This document shows positions 43,901 through 51,307 of a DNA stretch of 64,000 nucleotides, piece by piece. The notes below the pieces were generated by a model, which worked only from the letters and a program-made list of their open reading frames with translations, did not search any database and was not told the origin of the DNA. The stretch is from assembly GCA_965261315.1 (NCBI GenBank), contig CBDHDM010000031.1:62001-126000 (forward strand). The letters are read 5' to 3'. The DNA is from Endozoicomonas sp965261315. Its GTDB lineage: Bacteria > Pseudomonadota > Gammaproteobacteria > Pseudomonadales > Endozoicomonadaceae. Every line of letters starts with the position of its first letter. The stretch's first letter is position 1. Both the position numbers and the translations under genes were made by a program.

Positions 43901-44144
43901 TGAAGTGACTGCTACGTATATTGAAGAGCGGGTTAAGGTCGGGAATATCTATATTAACCGGAACCAGACTGGCGCCGTTGTCGGTGTTCAGCCATTTGGC
44001 GGTCAGGGTTTATCTGGAACCGGCCCCAAAGCGGGTGGGCCGAACTATCTACTGAGGTTTGCGACTGAACAGACGTTGTCGATTAATACAACGGCTGTTG
44101 GGGGGAATGCAACGCTATTGTCTTTAGGAAGTGAGTCTTTGTGA
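40914..44144 (+). CDS. putA: Bifunctional proline dehydrogenase / glutamate-semialdehyde dehydrogenase
   Basis: PutA oxidises proline to glutamate through a FAD-dependent PRODH domain and an NAD-dependent ALDH domain. The 1076-residue protein starts within the alpha domain and lacks an N-terminal ribbon-helix-helix DNA-binding domain, so it is probably not its own repressor. The PRODH barrel has AGISIKLSALHPRYE, IRLVKGAYWDSEIK and QFASHNAHTVA. The ALDH domain has PWNFPLAIFLGQITAALAAGN, VFTGSTETA, ETGGQNAMIVDST and catalytic C862 in GSAGQRCSALR. A GGPT repeat (residues about 692-706) sits in the junction between domains. GGAGAAGGG precedes ATG 40914. Confidence 0.95.
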   Translation: MFQAKDAFTVDSVQQSPAELWSTISPHYSVDEASWLQALVEVLDAQSSDYTATASRAGRMIEKVRESDDGIHMIDALLLQYSLDTREGILLMCLAEALMRIPDNRTADALIRDKLSVADWKKHLSQSDSLLVNASTWGLLLTGKVVNLEAGEDGSAGGVITKLVNRMGEPVIRQAVNQAMKIMGRHFVLGRTISEALKNGLKQREKGYTYSFDMLGESALTMEDARRYHDEYLAAIRAVASEPDHKSSSRAGISIKLSALHPRYEVSQKDRVFQELVSALLDLVREAKAGNVAINMDAEEQDRHELFLEVFERVYRHPDCRGWGGLGLVIQAYGKRALPSLCWLSALAREQGDRIPVRLVKGAYWDSEIKLCQQLGLPGYPVYTRKEATDVAYLVCAKFLLSEPVRATLYPQFASHNAHTVASILTMAEQAGLDNKNTDDFEFQRLHGMGDALYNLVLDKHRHPVRIYAPVGSHKDLLPYLVRRLLENGANSSFVHRLVDAKTPIASLVQHPVETLKSRDCFQNDQIPLPPDIYGQKRKNSLGVNVDIESQWQPFHQKVQGFMEHDWHQGPWVDGHLAQTSEASEISCPYDRSQLAGQLKWSDDAQVDTAAGVAIAAFDKWNATPAEERAVCLEKLADLLEDNREELVALCHREAGKTLHDAIDEVREAVDFCRYYANQARELFSSSTMMPGPTGGPTGGPTGGPTGETNELRLSGRGVFLCISPWNFPLAIFLGQITAALAAGNTVIAKPAEQTGLIAGRAVELMLKAGIPGDVIQLLPGGGAKIGSQLVTDTRVAGVVFTGSTETARVINLALANRPGPIVPLIAETGGQNAMIVDSTALPEQVVKDVILSAFGSAGQRCSALRVLYVQKDIAGRVISLLQGAMQELSIGNPSLHSTDIGPVIDEKARQSLQAHIERMKKEAKLLIECELPAVCSNGSFVAPVAFEIDHIGQLEKEHFGPVLHIIRYDAEALPEVIDQINSTGYGLTLGIHSRNEVTATYIEERVKVGNIYINRNQTGAVVGVQPFGGQGLSGTGPKAGGPNYLLRFATEQTLSINTTAVGGNATLLSLGSESL
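42990..43035 (+). repeat. 12-bp repeat in putA
   Basis: About four copies of CTACTGGCGGCC encode G-G-P-T repeats between the PRODH and ALDH halves. PutA proteins do not normally carry this, so it is likely a local slippage expansion in a linker. Confidence 0.85.
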
Positions 44145-44204
44145 AAATCTGATGCTTTGTGCCTACAGTGTGCAGGTTGTCGCAAAGTACAGAAAGCATT
44201 TTTT

Positions 44205-44265
44205 GGAACCACAAAGAACACTAAGGAAAAGATTGCTTTGTGGCCTTCGTGCTCTTTGTGGTTCC
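44205..44265. repeat. CACAAAG-type palindromic repeat, full copy
   Basis: GGAACCACAAAGAACAC at the left pairs with GTGCTCTTTGTGGTTCC at the right, with a GATTGC-type centre. It lies between the convergent putA and pilB genes and could act as a bidirectional terminator. Confidence 0.75.
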
Positions 44266-44313
44266 AGGGCTTGTGCTGTTTTCGGGACAACCTCTCAGGC
44301 GCAGGGATGAGGG

Positions 44314-46023
44314 TTAATCCTGGGTTACCCGGTTAACCTCTTCAAGACTGGTAACACCTTGCAGGGCTTTGAGTAATCCCGATTGGCGAAGGTTATTAAA
44401 CCCTTCTTTCTCGGCCTGCGCAGAGATTTGCAGAGAATTTCCTTCTTCCATGATGATCTGCTGCATGCCGGGTGTGATCGCCACCACCTCGTAAATGCCT
44501 ACACGGCCCTTGTAGCCGTTGTTGCAGTTATCGCAGCCTTTAGGGCCATAAATCTCTGCTGTGGCTGCCTGTTCTTCTGTGAAACCTTCTTCCAGCAGTG
44601 TTTCTTTGGGGATTTGAACTTTGGCTTTGCAGTTATTGCAGAGTCTTCGAGCCAGGCGCTGGGCAATAATCAGGCTGACCGACGTCGCAATATTGAATGA
44701 GGGAACCCCCATATTCTGCAAACGGGTCAGAGTCTCGGCAGCACTGTTGGTGTGCAGCGTGGAGAGGACCATGTGACCGGTCTGCGCTGCTTTTATAGCA
44801 ATGCTGGCTGTTTCCAGGTCCCGTATCTCACCCACCATGATGATGTCCGGGTCCTGACGCAGGAAGGCTCGCAGCGCCTGGCTGAAGTCCATGCCCTGCT
44901 TGGGGTTTACGTTAACCTGGTTAATGCCTTCCAGGTTGATTTCTACCGGGTCTTCAGCGGTAGAGATATTCCGTTCAGTGGTATTGAGAATATTCAGGCC
45001 GGTATAAAGTGATACCGTCTTACCCGAACCGGTAGGACCGGTGACCAGTATCATACCCTGGGGTTGATGCAAGGCATCCATGTACATTGCTTTCTGGACT
45101 TCTTCATAGCCCAGGGCATTAATCCCCATCTTGGCACTGGAGGGGTCGAGAATACGCAGTACAATTTTTTCGCCCCACAGCGTGGGCAGTGTGTTCACAC
45201 GAAAGTCGATGGCCTTGGTTTTCGACAGTTTCATTTTTATCCGGCCATCCTGAGGTTTTCTGCGCTCGGAAATGTCCATGGCCGACATGATCTTCAGGCG
45301 GGAGGCAATTCTTGGCCCCAGTGAGACAGGCGGGCGTGTTGCTTCAAAGAGAATGCCATCGGTCCGGAAACGTACCCGGTAAGCTTTCTCATACGGCTCA
45401 AAGTGAAGATCGGAAGCACCGCCCTTGATGGCGGAAAGCAGCATTTTGTTGACGAACTTCACCACCGGGGTGTCATCTTTCCCATCGCCATCTTGAATAT
45501 CATCAGTGGCATCGTCAACGGCACTGACTTCCAGATCTTCCAGGTCGCCAAACTCTTCATCGTTCAGATCCGTTAAGGCATCGATGGTATCATCCAGAGA
45601 GGTCTCAATCATCTTCTCCAGCAGTGCGGATTCTGCCAATACCGAATGAATGGTCAGGCCGGTATTAAAGCGAATTTCGTCCAGCCCCTGGTGGTTGGAA
45701 GGGTCGGAGATGGCCACAAACAGGTGCGATCCCCGCTTGATCAGCGGAAGTACATTATGCTTACGAATGAGCTTTTCCTGTACCTCACCCTTGGCGATGT
45801 GCTCTTTATCGAAAGCACTGAGGTCGAGAACTGGCAGGCCAAACTCTTCTGCTGTGGCCAGCATCAGGGCCTTGGCATCGACGAGTTTTTTTTCCAGCAA
45901 ATACCGGGAAAAGGGCTTTTGTGCTTTGGCTGCGGCCGCTTCAGCTTCGTGAAGGGCGGCCTCATCCATCAGTTGGTCGGCCAGCAGGCGGGCAGCCAGC
46001 CCGGTCAGAGGTTTATTTGCCAT
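44314..46023 (-). CDS. pilB: Type IV pilus assembly ATPase PilB
   Basis: PilB powers pilus extension at the inner membrane. The 569-residue protein has an N-terminal MshE/GSPII_E_N domain (FSRYLLEKKLVDAKALMLATAEEFGLPVLDL), the GGASDLHFEPY motif, Walker A GPTGSGKT (about residue 328), the Asp box and Walker B LRQDPDIIMVGEIRDLETA, a His box STLHTNSA, and a zinc tetracysteine (CNNC and CDNC). It is divergent from pilA. pilC and pilD, which usually follow pilB, are absent; putA is the convergent neighbour. Confidence 0.95.
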   Translation of the reverse strand: MANKPLTGLAARLLADQLMDEAALHEAEAAAAKAQKPFSRYLLEKKLVDAKALMLATAEEFGLPVLDLSAFDKEHIAKGEVQEKLIRKHNVLPLIKRGSHLFVAISDPSNHQGLDEIRFNTGLTIHSVLAESALLEKMIETSLDDTIDALTDLNDEEFGDLEDLEVSAVDDATDDIQDGDGKDDTPVVKFVNKMLLSAIKGGASDLHFEPYEKAYRVRFRTDGILFEATRPPVSLGPRIASRLKIMSAMDISERRKPQDGRIKMKLSKTKAIDFRVNTLPTLWGEKIVLRILDPSSAKMGINALGYEEVQKAMYMDALHQPQGMILVTGPTGSGKTVSLYTGLNILNTTERNISTAEDPVEINLEGINQVNVNPKQGMDFSQALRAFLRQDPDIIMVGEIRDLETASIAIKAAQTGHMVLSTLHTNSAAETLTRLQNMGVPSFNIATSVSLIIAQRLARRLCNNCKAKVQIPKETLLEEGFTEEQAATAEIYGPKGCDNCNNGYKGRVGIYEVVAITPGMQQIIMEEGNSLQISAQAEKEGFNNLRQSGLLKALQGVTSLEEVNRVTQD

Positions 46024-46118
46024 AACCCGTGTCTGTCCATAGGAATTAAATTCGTGGTTAACAAGTAATATATCAGCATAAATGGCGGAGAGTTAAGGGG
46101 TTTGTGGTGGAGGGATCA

Positions 46119-46167
46119 CTGAGATCACAAAGCGCACTGAGAAAAAGAAAAGCTCTTTTTGTGTATC
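46119..46167. repeat. CACAAAG-type repeat, degenerate copy
   Basis: GATCACAAAGCGCACTGAG and CTCTTTTTGTGTATC form poorly matching arms of the same repeat family, just upstream of pilB on its promoter side. Confidence 0.5.
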
Positions 46168-46169
46168 TA

Positions 46170-46283
46170 CCTCGTTCCCACGCTCTGGCGTGGGAATGCA
46201 TATCATGACTCTCCACAAAACACCGGCCACGGAAACGTCTGTGAATTCTCGTATGCATTACCACGCGAAGCGTGGGAACGAGG
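46170..46283. repeat. 114-bp GTTCCCACG repeat, copy 1
   Basis: It starts CCTCGTTCCCACGC and ends GCGTGGGAACGAGG, so the ends are inverted. Inner arms GGGAATGCAT and ATGCATTACC also pair. The layout resembles a MITE or a large REP-like palindrome. A second copy, same length and orientation, follows pilA. Confidence 0.8.
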
Positions 46284-46488
46284 AATGGGGAACGAGTTGG
46301 AGGAAAATACGACAGAGGTCAAAAAGCCGGACAGTGAGTATTGAGAGCCGTAAGTAGCCGTGCTATCGTTCCATGCGTACGTCCGTCTGATAGGTAATTG
46401 TACGACTCTGGATGGGGTTGTTGGCTTTTTTGCGGATAAACAGGACGTTGTCAGTGCTCAGGGAATAGGCAAAAGTTATTTTCAGTTG

Positions 46489-46526
46489 ACACCCGGTGGT
46501 GGGTTAACACACTGCGGGTGTTTTTT
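46489..46526 (+). terminator. Terminator-like hairpin in the pilA leader
   Basis: ACACCCG (46489-46495) pairs with CGGGTGT (46515-46521), followed by six Ts. It ends only 25 bases before the pilA start. It may stop upstream transcription or act as an attenuator in the pilA leader. Confidence 0.5.
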
Positions 46527-46551
46527 ATTACGTTCCCGGGGGACAAATACA

Positions 46552-47058
46552 ATGAAAAAACAACAAGGTTTTACGCTGATTGAATTGATGATCGCTGTGG
46601 CGATTATCGGTATTCTGGCTGCTGTGGCGATTCCTCAGTATCAGAATTATGTGGCACGGAGTCAGTTGACGAGTGGTTTGGCCACAATTTCGTCTTTAAG
46701 GACAACGGTTGAAGATCTACTTATGAGAGGATTAACTCCCACTGTAACTGCAGGTACGCCAGCGGTGTTAAATCCAGATGATGGAACAGAGATCACCCCT
46801 GCTGTTCCTGGTGTGAGTAATGTAGGTATTGATAGTGCGGCAAGTCCAGTAGGTACATTTATTGTAACTTTTGATGCTGATGGTGCTGGTACTGCCGTAT
46901 TTACTATGGCTAACGCTTCTGCCGCTGTTAACGACGCGACAATGACAATGACAAGATTAGCTGATGGTAGTTGGGCTTGTGCGACTGATGGTACTAATGC
47001 TGGTGCAGGGTGGGATGATTCATATGCACCTGGAACTTGTCCCGTGCCTGCAGGTTGA
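46552..47058 (+). CDS. pilA: Type IV major pilin PilA
   Basis: A 168-residue prepilin. The leader MKKQQG is cleaved before FTLIELMIAVAIIGILAAVAIPQYQNYVARSQL, the classic N-methylated F-T-L-I-E helix with Glu at +5, which packs in the fibre core. The globular domain is Thr/Ala/Gly-rich and has two cysteines (GSWACATDG and PGTCPVPAG) that would form the C-terminal D-loop disulfide. I chose ATG 46552; a longer frame from 46360 has no pilin features. pilB is divergent, as in pseudomonads. Both sides carry a 114-bp repeat. Confidence 0.95.
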   Translation: MKKQQGFTLIELMIAVAIIGILAAVAIPQYQNYVARSQLTSGLATISSLRTTVEDLLMRGLTPTVTAGTPAVLNPDDGTEITPAVPGVSNVGIDSAASPVGTFIVTFDADGAGTAVFTMANASAAVNDATMTMTRLADGSWACATDGTNAGAGWDDSYAPGTCPVPAG

Positions 47059-47172
47059 CCTCGTTCCCACGGTCCTCCGTGGGAATGCCTACCCCAAGCT
47101 CCCTGCTAAACACCTGCGATGAGACTGTCTGCGAACTTCCGTATGCATTCCCACGCAGAGCATGGGAACGAG
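47059..47172. repeat. 114-bp GTTCCCACG repeat, copy 2
   Basis: It starts one base after the pilA stop with CCTCGTTCCCACGG and ends CATGGGAACGAG. Its length and the inner GTCTGCGAA...CGTATGCATTCC match copy 1 at 46170-46283 in the same orientation. Confidence 0.8.
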
Positions 47173-47199
47173 AGCCAGGTAGGTCAGCTTTCTATCCGC

Positions 47200-48477
47200 G
47201 TAGGTCGGTTCGCTTGCGAGCCGACACCCGCCCCCACCGCCATGCACCTGTTGAATGTCAACCTTCCCGGTGGGTGAATGTATGCCCGGCGGCAGGTTCA
47301 CGAGTCGGCTCCCCTGAACGGGGAACCGACCTACATCCCGCGTAGGTCGGTTCGCTTGCGAGCCGACACCCGCCCCCACCGCCATGCACCTGTTGAATGT
47401 CAACCTTCCCGGTGGGTGAATGTGTGCCCGGCGGCAGGTTCACGAGTCGGCTCCCCTGAACGGGGAACCGACCTACATCCCGCGTAGGTCGGTTCGCTTG
47501 CGAGCCGACACCCGCCCCCACCGCCATGCACCTGTTGAATGTCAACCTTCCCGGTGGGTGAATGTGTGCCCGGCGGCAGGTTCACGAGTCGGCTCCCCTG
47601 AACGGGGAACCGACCTACATCCCGTGTAGGTCGGTTCGCTTGCGAGCCGACACCCGCCCCCACTGCCATGCACCTGTTGAATGTCAACCTTCCCGGTGGG
47701 TGAATGTGTGCCCGGCGGCAGGTTCACGAGTCGGCTCCCCTGAACGGGGAACCGACCTACATCCCGCGTAGGTCGGTTCGCTTGCGAGCCGACACCCGCC
47801 CCCACCGCCATGCACCTGTTGAATGTCAACCTTCCCGGTGGGTGAATGTGTGCCCGGCGGCAGGTTCACGAGTCGGCTCCCCTGAACGGGGAACCGACCT
47901 ACATCCCGCGTAGGTCGGTTCGCTTGCGAGCCGACACCCGCCCCCACCGCCATGCACCTGTTGAATGTCAACCTTCCCGGTGGGTGAATGTGTGCCCGGC
48001 GGCAGGTTCACGAGTCGGCTCCCCTGAACGGGGAACCGACCTACATCCCGCGTAGGTCGGTTCGCTTGCGAGCCGACACCCGCCCCCACCGCCATGCACC
48101 TGTTGAATGTCAACCTTCCCGGTGGGTGAATGTGTGCCCGGCGGCAGGTTCACGAGTCGGCTCCCCTGAACGGGGAACCGACCTACATCCCGCGTAGGTC
48201 GGTTCGCTTGCGAGCCGACACCCGCCCCCACCGCCATGCACCTGTTGAACGTCAACCTTCCCGGTGGGTGAATGTGTGCCCGGCGGCAGGTTCACGAGTC
48301 GGCTCCCCTGAACGGGGAACCGACCTACATCCCGCGTAGGTCGGTTCGCTTGCGAGCCGACACCCGCCCCCACCGCCATGCACCTGTTGAATGTCAACCT
48401 TCCCGGTGGGTGAATGTGTGCCCGGCGGCAGGTTCACGAGTCGGCTCCCCTGAACGGGGAACCGACCTACATCCCGC
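47200..48477. repeat. Array of nine 142-bp REP/BIME units
   Basis: The period is exactly 142 bases: unit starts are at 47200, 47342, 47484, 47626, 47768, 47910, 48052, 48194 and 48336, with only scattered substitutions. Each unit opens with GTAG, then a hairpin with arms GTCGGTTCGC and GCGAGCCGAC. It closes with a hairpin with arms GTCGGCTCCCC and GGGGAACCGAC, then CTAC. So each unit holds two REP elements in inverted orientation separated by a constant spacer. The array ends 223 bases before a RAYT gene. Short frames inside the units are not genes. Confidence 0.95.
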
Positions 48478-48499
48478 GTAGCCAGGTAGGTCGGCTCTC

Positions 48500-48530
48500 G
48501 TAGGTCGGTAACCCCACGGGGGTTGCCGAC
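48500..48530 (+). repeat. Solitary REP element upstream of RAYT
   Basis: GTAG followed by a stem GTCGGTAACCCC/GGGGTTGCCGAC with loop ACG. The head and stem base equal those of the array units, but the stem tip differs. Confidence 0.8.
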
Positions 48531-48606
48531 AATCAGGCTGGATATTCTATTCCGGCGTTTTTTTTGGTTGTATGAAATGGGCTTGGCGTTGTTGGCGGGC
48601 TTTATT

Positions 48607-48636
48607 GTCGGCTTCCCTGTCGGGAAACCGACCTAC
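48607..48636 (-). repeat. Solitary inverted REP element upstream of RAYT
   Basis: The stem GTCGGCTTCCC/GGGAAACCGAC is followed by CTAC, i.e. a REP reading on the minus strand with a GTAG head. With the element at 48500 it makes an inverted pair. Confidence 0.8.
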
Positions 48637-48696
48637 AGGTTTGAACCAATCAGCTTTTTTTTATGTCTATATTCTAGAATTTTACTCTGGAAATGG

Positions 48697-49152
48697 ATGA
48701 TGGAATACCGGCGTTACTATGTGTTTGGGGGAAGTTACTTTTTTACGGTGGTTACGTTTAAACGAAGGCCTGTTTTTAATGGTGCTTCAATAGCTCTGTT
48801 GAGAGAAAGCTTTCGGAGAGTGAAGATAAAATACCCTTTTCATATAAACGCTGCAGTCGTTCTTCCTGATCATTTGCATTGTATCTGGACGTTACCAGAA
48901 AGCGATGCAAATTTCTCTTTGCGCTGGCAATTAATAAAAACGCATTTTACTTCGCAACTCAGGAAGAACGGCTTCCAGGAAAAAGTATGGCAGCCACGTT
49001 TTTGGGAGCACTATCTACGAGATCAGGAGGACTTTAATAATCATGTGGATTACATTCATTACAATCCCGTAAAACACGGGTATGTGAAAGAACCCGAAGG
49101 TTGGCCTTGGTCCACAATTCATCATGCAAGGGCACAAAGAACAGTTAGTTGA
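48697..49152 (+). CDS. REP-associated tyrosine transposase (RAYT)
   Basis: A Y1 HUH single-strand transposase of the IS200/IS605-related RAYT group, which nicks REP sequences at the GTAG foot of the hairpin. From ATG 48697 the product has 151 residues: YRRYYVFGGSYFFTVVTFKRRPVF, the HUH motif VVLPDHLHCIWTLP, and the RFWEHYLRDQEDFNNHVDYIHYNPVKHGYV block with the catalytic tyrosine in DYIHYNP. The GGAAATGG stretch precedes the start; an earlier in-frame ATG (48523) crosses REP sequence and is rejected. REP elements lie immediately upstream. The frame is intact, so activity is plausible. Confidence 0.93.
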   Translation: MMEYRRYYVFGGSYFFTVVTFKRRPVFNGASIALLRESFRRVKIKYPFHINAAVVLPDHLHCIWTLPESDANFSLRWQLIKTHFTSQLRKNGFQEKVWQPRFWEHYLRDQEDFNNHVDYIHYNPVKHGYVKEPEGWPWSTIHHARAQRTVS

Positions 49153-49306
49153 TATTGACTTCCCTGGCCATCAGCCTCGCAGGTATTATTCCCTTAAAGA
49201 AAAAAGCCTCCTGACTGATGCCGTGCTCATACTGTACTTCATATAATAGCGTAAACGGCAGCCCATCCTGGCTGCTCAACCAGTCTTGGTAGCTGGAGAA
49301 CCAGCC
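49145..49306 (-). pseudogene. C-terminal fragment of an unrecognised gene
   Basis: The minus strand is open from the junction with the intron remnant to TAA 49145-49147. It reads GWFSSYQDWLSSQDGLPFTL, then LYEVQYEHGISQEAFFFKGI and ends ARLMAREVNIN. The composition looks like real coding sequence. The 5' part has been lost where the reverse-transcriptase remnant begins. It overlaps the RAYT stop by a few bases. I do not recognise the family. Confidence 0.5.
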
Positions 49307-50400
49307 CAGGTAGCGGTGGCGATGCTATTGGAACCTATTTACGAGCAAGATTTCTATAACTGCTCGTTTGGGTCTCGCAAAGGGAGGTCAGCGCATCACG
49401 CCTTGCAAAGTCTACGTAGCCACATAATGCGAGATGGAGGCCAATGGGTACTGGATGTGGACATACAAAAGTATTTCGATACGATTGACCACAGTCAGTT
49501 AAGGCAGTTTCTTGCCAGAAGAGTAACTGATGGCGTGGTACGAAAACTGATCGTCTCTTCATGAAAAGCATGGCTGAAGGCCGGTATACCCGAGTCGGGA
49601 GAGCTAAGCTACCCGACAATGGGAACACCTCAGGGTGGTGTGATTTCACCACTGTTAGCCAATATCTACCTGCACTATGTACTGGACGACTGGTTTATTA
49701 GAACGTTCTTGTTAAAAAAGAGTGCCAAGAATGCAGGGAAGGTGTAGCTTGACGCGTTTTGCTGATGACTTTGTCATGGTATTTCAAAACTTTGATGACT
49801 GTTGTCGAGTAGAGTGTGTACTGCCTGAACGACTTGGAGTTTATGGCTTAACGTTACATCCGGAAAAGACGCAGAGAATTGACTTGAGGGTTTTATACCG
49901 GAAAGAAAACAAACGTCGTGGACTTCCAATCAGCTTTGATTTTCTTGGGTTCACACACTACTGGGGTAAAACCCGGAAAGGTGGGTTTGCAATATTCCAG
50001 AAAACCGCCAAGGGGCGAGTGGCCAAAACGCTGAAATAATTCAATGACAGCTGTCGTAAAGATCGACATAAGCCATTGAGTGCGCAGTACGCTATGCTGA
50101 ACCGGAAATTACGGGGACACTTTGCGTATTTCGGCATTACGGGCAACTTCAAAGCCCTGAAGACAGTGCATCATAAAGTACAGGTAATTTGGCATAAATG
50201 GCTGGGACGTCGATCTCGAAAAAGCTATATTCCGTAGGAGAAATTCTCCCGGTTCCTGAAACGCTTCCCCCTGACACCGCCAAGAATCCAGCATCAGTAC
50301 TACCATGGTCATCAGTTAGTGAACCAGTAACTGTGAGGAACCGGATGCCTTAATTGGGCTCGTCCGGCTCTGCGAGGGCTGAGGGCGGTAACGTCCGTGC
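49307..50400 (+). pseudogene. Truncated group II intron with broken reverse transcriptase
   Basis: The frame begins inside the RT (AMLLEPIYEQDFYNCSFGSRKGRSAH), carries FDTIDHSQLRQFLARRV and stops at TGA 49562-49564. It goes on in frame with KAWLKAGIPESGELSYPTMGTPQGGVISPLLANIYLHYVL. A small insertion near 49693-49715 shifts it, after which GRCSLTRFADDFVMVF (the catalytic YADD-type motif, here FADD) resumes. Further stops occur at 50037 and 50236. A domain V-like sequence lies near 50336-50385 (GAACCGGATGCC...CGTCCGGCTC). It is about 75-80% similar by eye to the copy at 57500-59535. Confidence 0.85.
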
Positions 50401-50618
50401 GACCAGAGAATCGGGGGTCGCATATAATCCCGATTCACAAGGGTAAGTTTGAGGTTCCGACACAATTTGTGATTCGGACTTCTGTACATCCAGATGCTCC
50501 TACCCGGACATGCTGCGGAGTAATCCAAGGTGTGAAGCTCCGGGGACAAAGCCTTTAAGGAATTGTCCTGAAATAATTCCTACATTTCGCCTATAGTAAA
50601 GAGCCATAAATATCTTCC
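50401..50618. other. Short non-coding junction between intron and ISAzo13 remnants
   Basis: No supportable gene. The sequence just after the domain V-like element has no recognised feature; the ISAzo13 end is probably near 50560-50600. Confidence 0.4.
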
Positions 50619-51307
50619 TTGAGATTCTTTCCTGTGCGAGCGGTTATGGGTAATTATTCAGAAATAGTTGAAGCTCAGATGATGGATTTTTTCTGTTCAC
50701 TCAATGAGCGAGATCGGAGAAGGTACGCTGCTATTGAAGCAGTGAAGTTGGGTCATGGAGGTATCCAGTACATATCTCAATTATTGGGCTGCCATCGGGA
50801 AACTGTCGTTCATGGAATAACTGAACTTAATTCTGAAGAACAGCTCACTACGAATCGGATTCGTAAGAGGGGGGAAGAAGAAGACTAACGGTGGTATGTC
50901 CAAATTTGGTTGATAACGTGCTCCGCATTCTACACGACCATCGCGATGCTCAATTTAAGAATATAAACAGATTGATGCAGGAGTATTTGGATGCAGGCAA
51001 ACCAGTACTTAGCATGGACACCAAAAAGAAGGAGATGTTGGGCAATTTCTATCGCGCAGGAGTAACGGATGCTATTGAGCCAACGATTGTCAACGATCAC
51101 GATTTTCCCAGCCAGGGTAATGGCAAGGTTATACCTCATGGGATATACGACTTAGGTAAAAACAAGGCACTGGTTCATTTAAATACCAGTAAAGATACAT
51201 CTGAATTTTCATGCGAGTGTCTGGCTCTCTGGTGGCTTGATCATGGACAGCAAGACTATGCAGGTGAAGATGAGGTATTGGTTGTGTGTGATGGTGGCGG
51301 TAGTAAT
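50619..51307 (+). pseudogene. ISAzo13-family transposase remnant
   Basis: The first part (50619-50888) reads RRRYAAIEAVKLGHGGIQYI and SQLLGCHRETVVHGITELN, the helix-turn-helix start of ISAzo13 transposases. After a frameshift near 50880 the second part has VLSMDTKKKEMLGNF, NDHDFPSQGNGKVIPHGIYD and EVLVVCDGGGSNRA, i.e. the catalytic D-T-K-K-K and D-G-G-G-S-N motifs. It breaks off at about 51307, where a minus-strand IS66-like gene begins. So it is both frameshifted and truncated. Confidence 0.85.

Noticed and set aside
46410..46445. Sigma-54 promoter for pilA (TTGGCTTTTTTGC)
   Set aside because: The GG and GC elements are too close together for a -24/-12 promoter, so no call was made.
46360..46551. 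Longer pilA start at 46360
   Set aside because: The upstream residues have no pilin leader character; MKKQQG|FTLIE from 46552 is a standard prepilin.
47200..48477. The array looks at first like a CRISPR or a set of repeated 69- and 95-residue genes
   Set aside because: There are no variable spacers and no cas genes; the period is 142 bases with near-identical units, and the open frames exist only because the unit lacks stops. The REP hairpin reading explains it.
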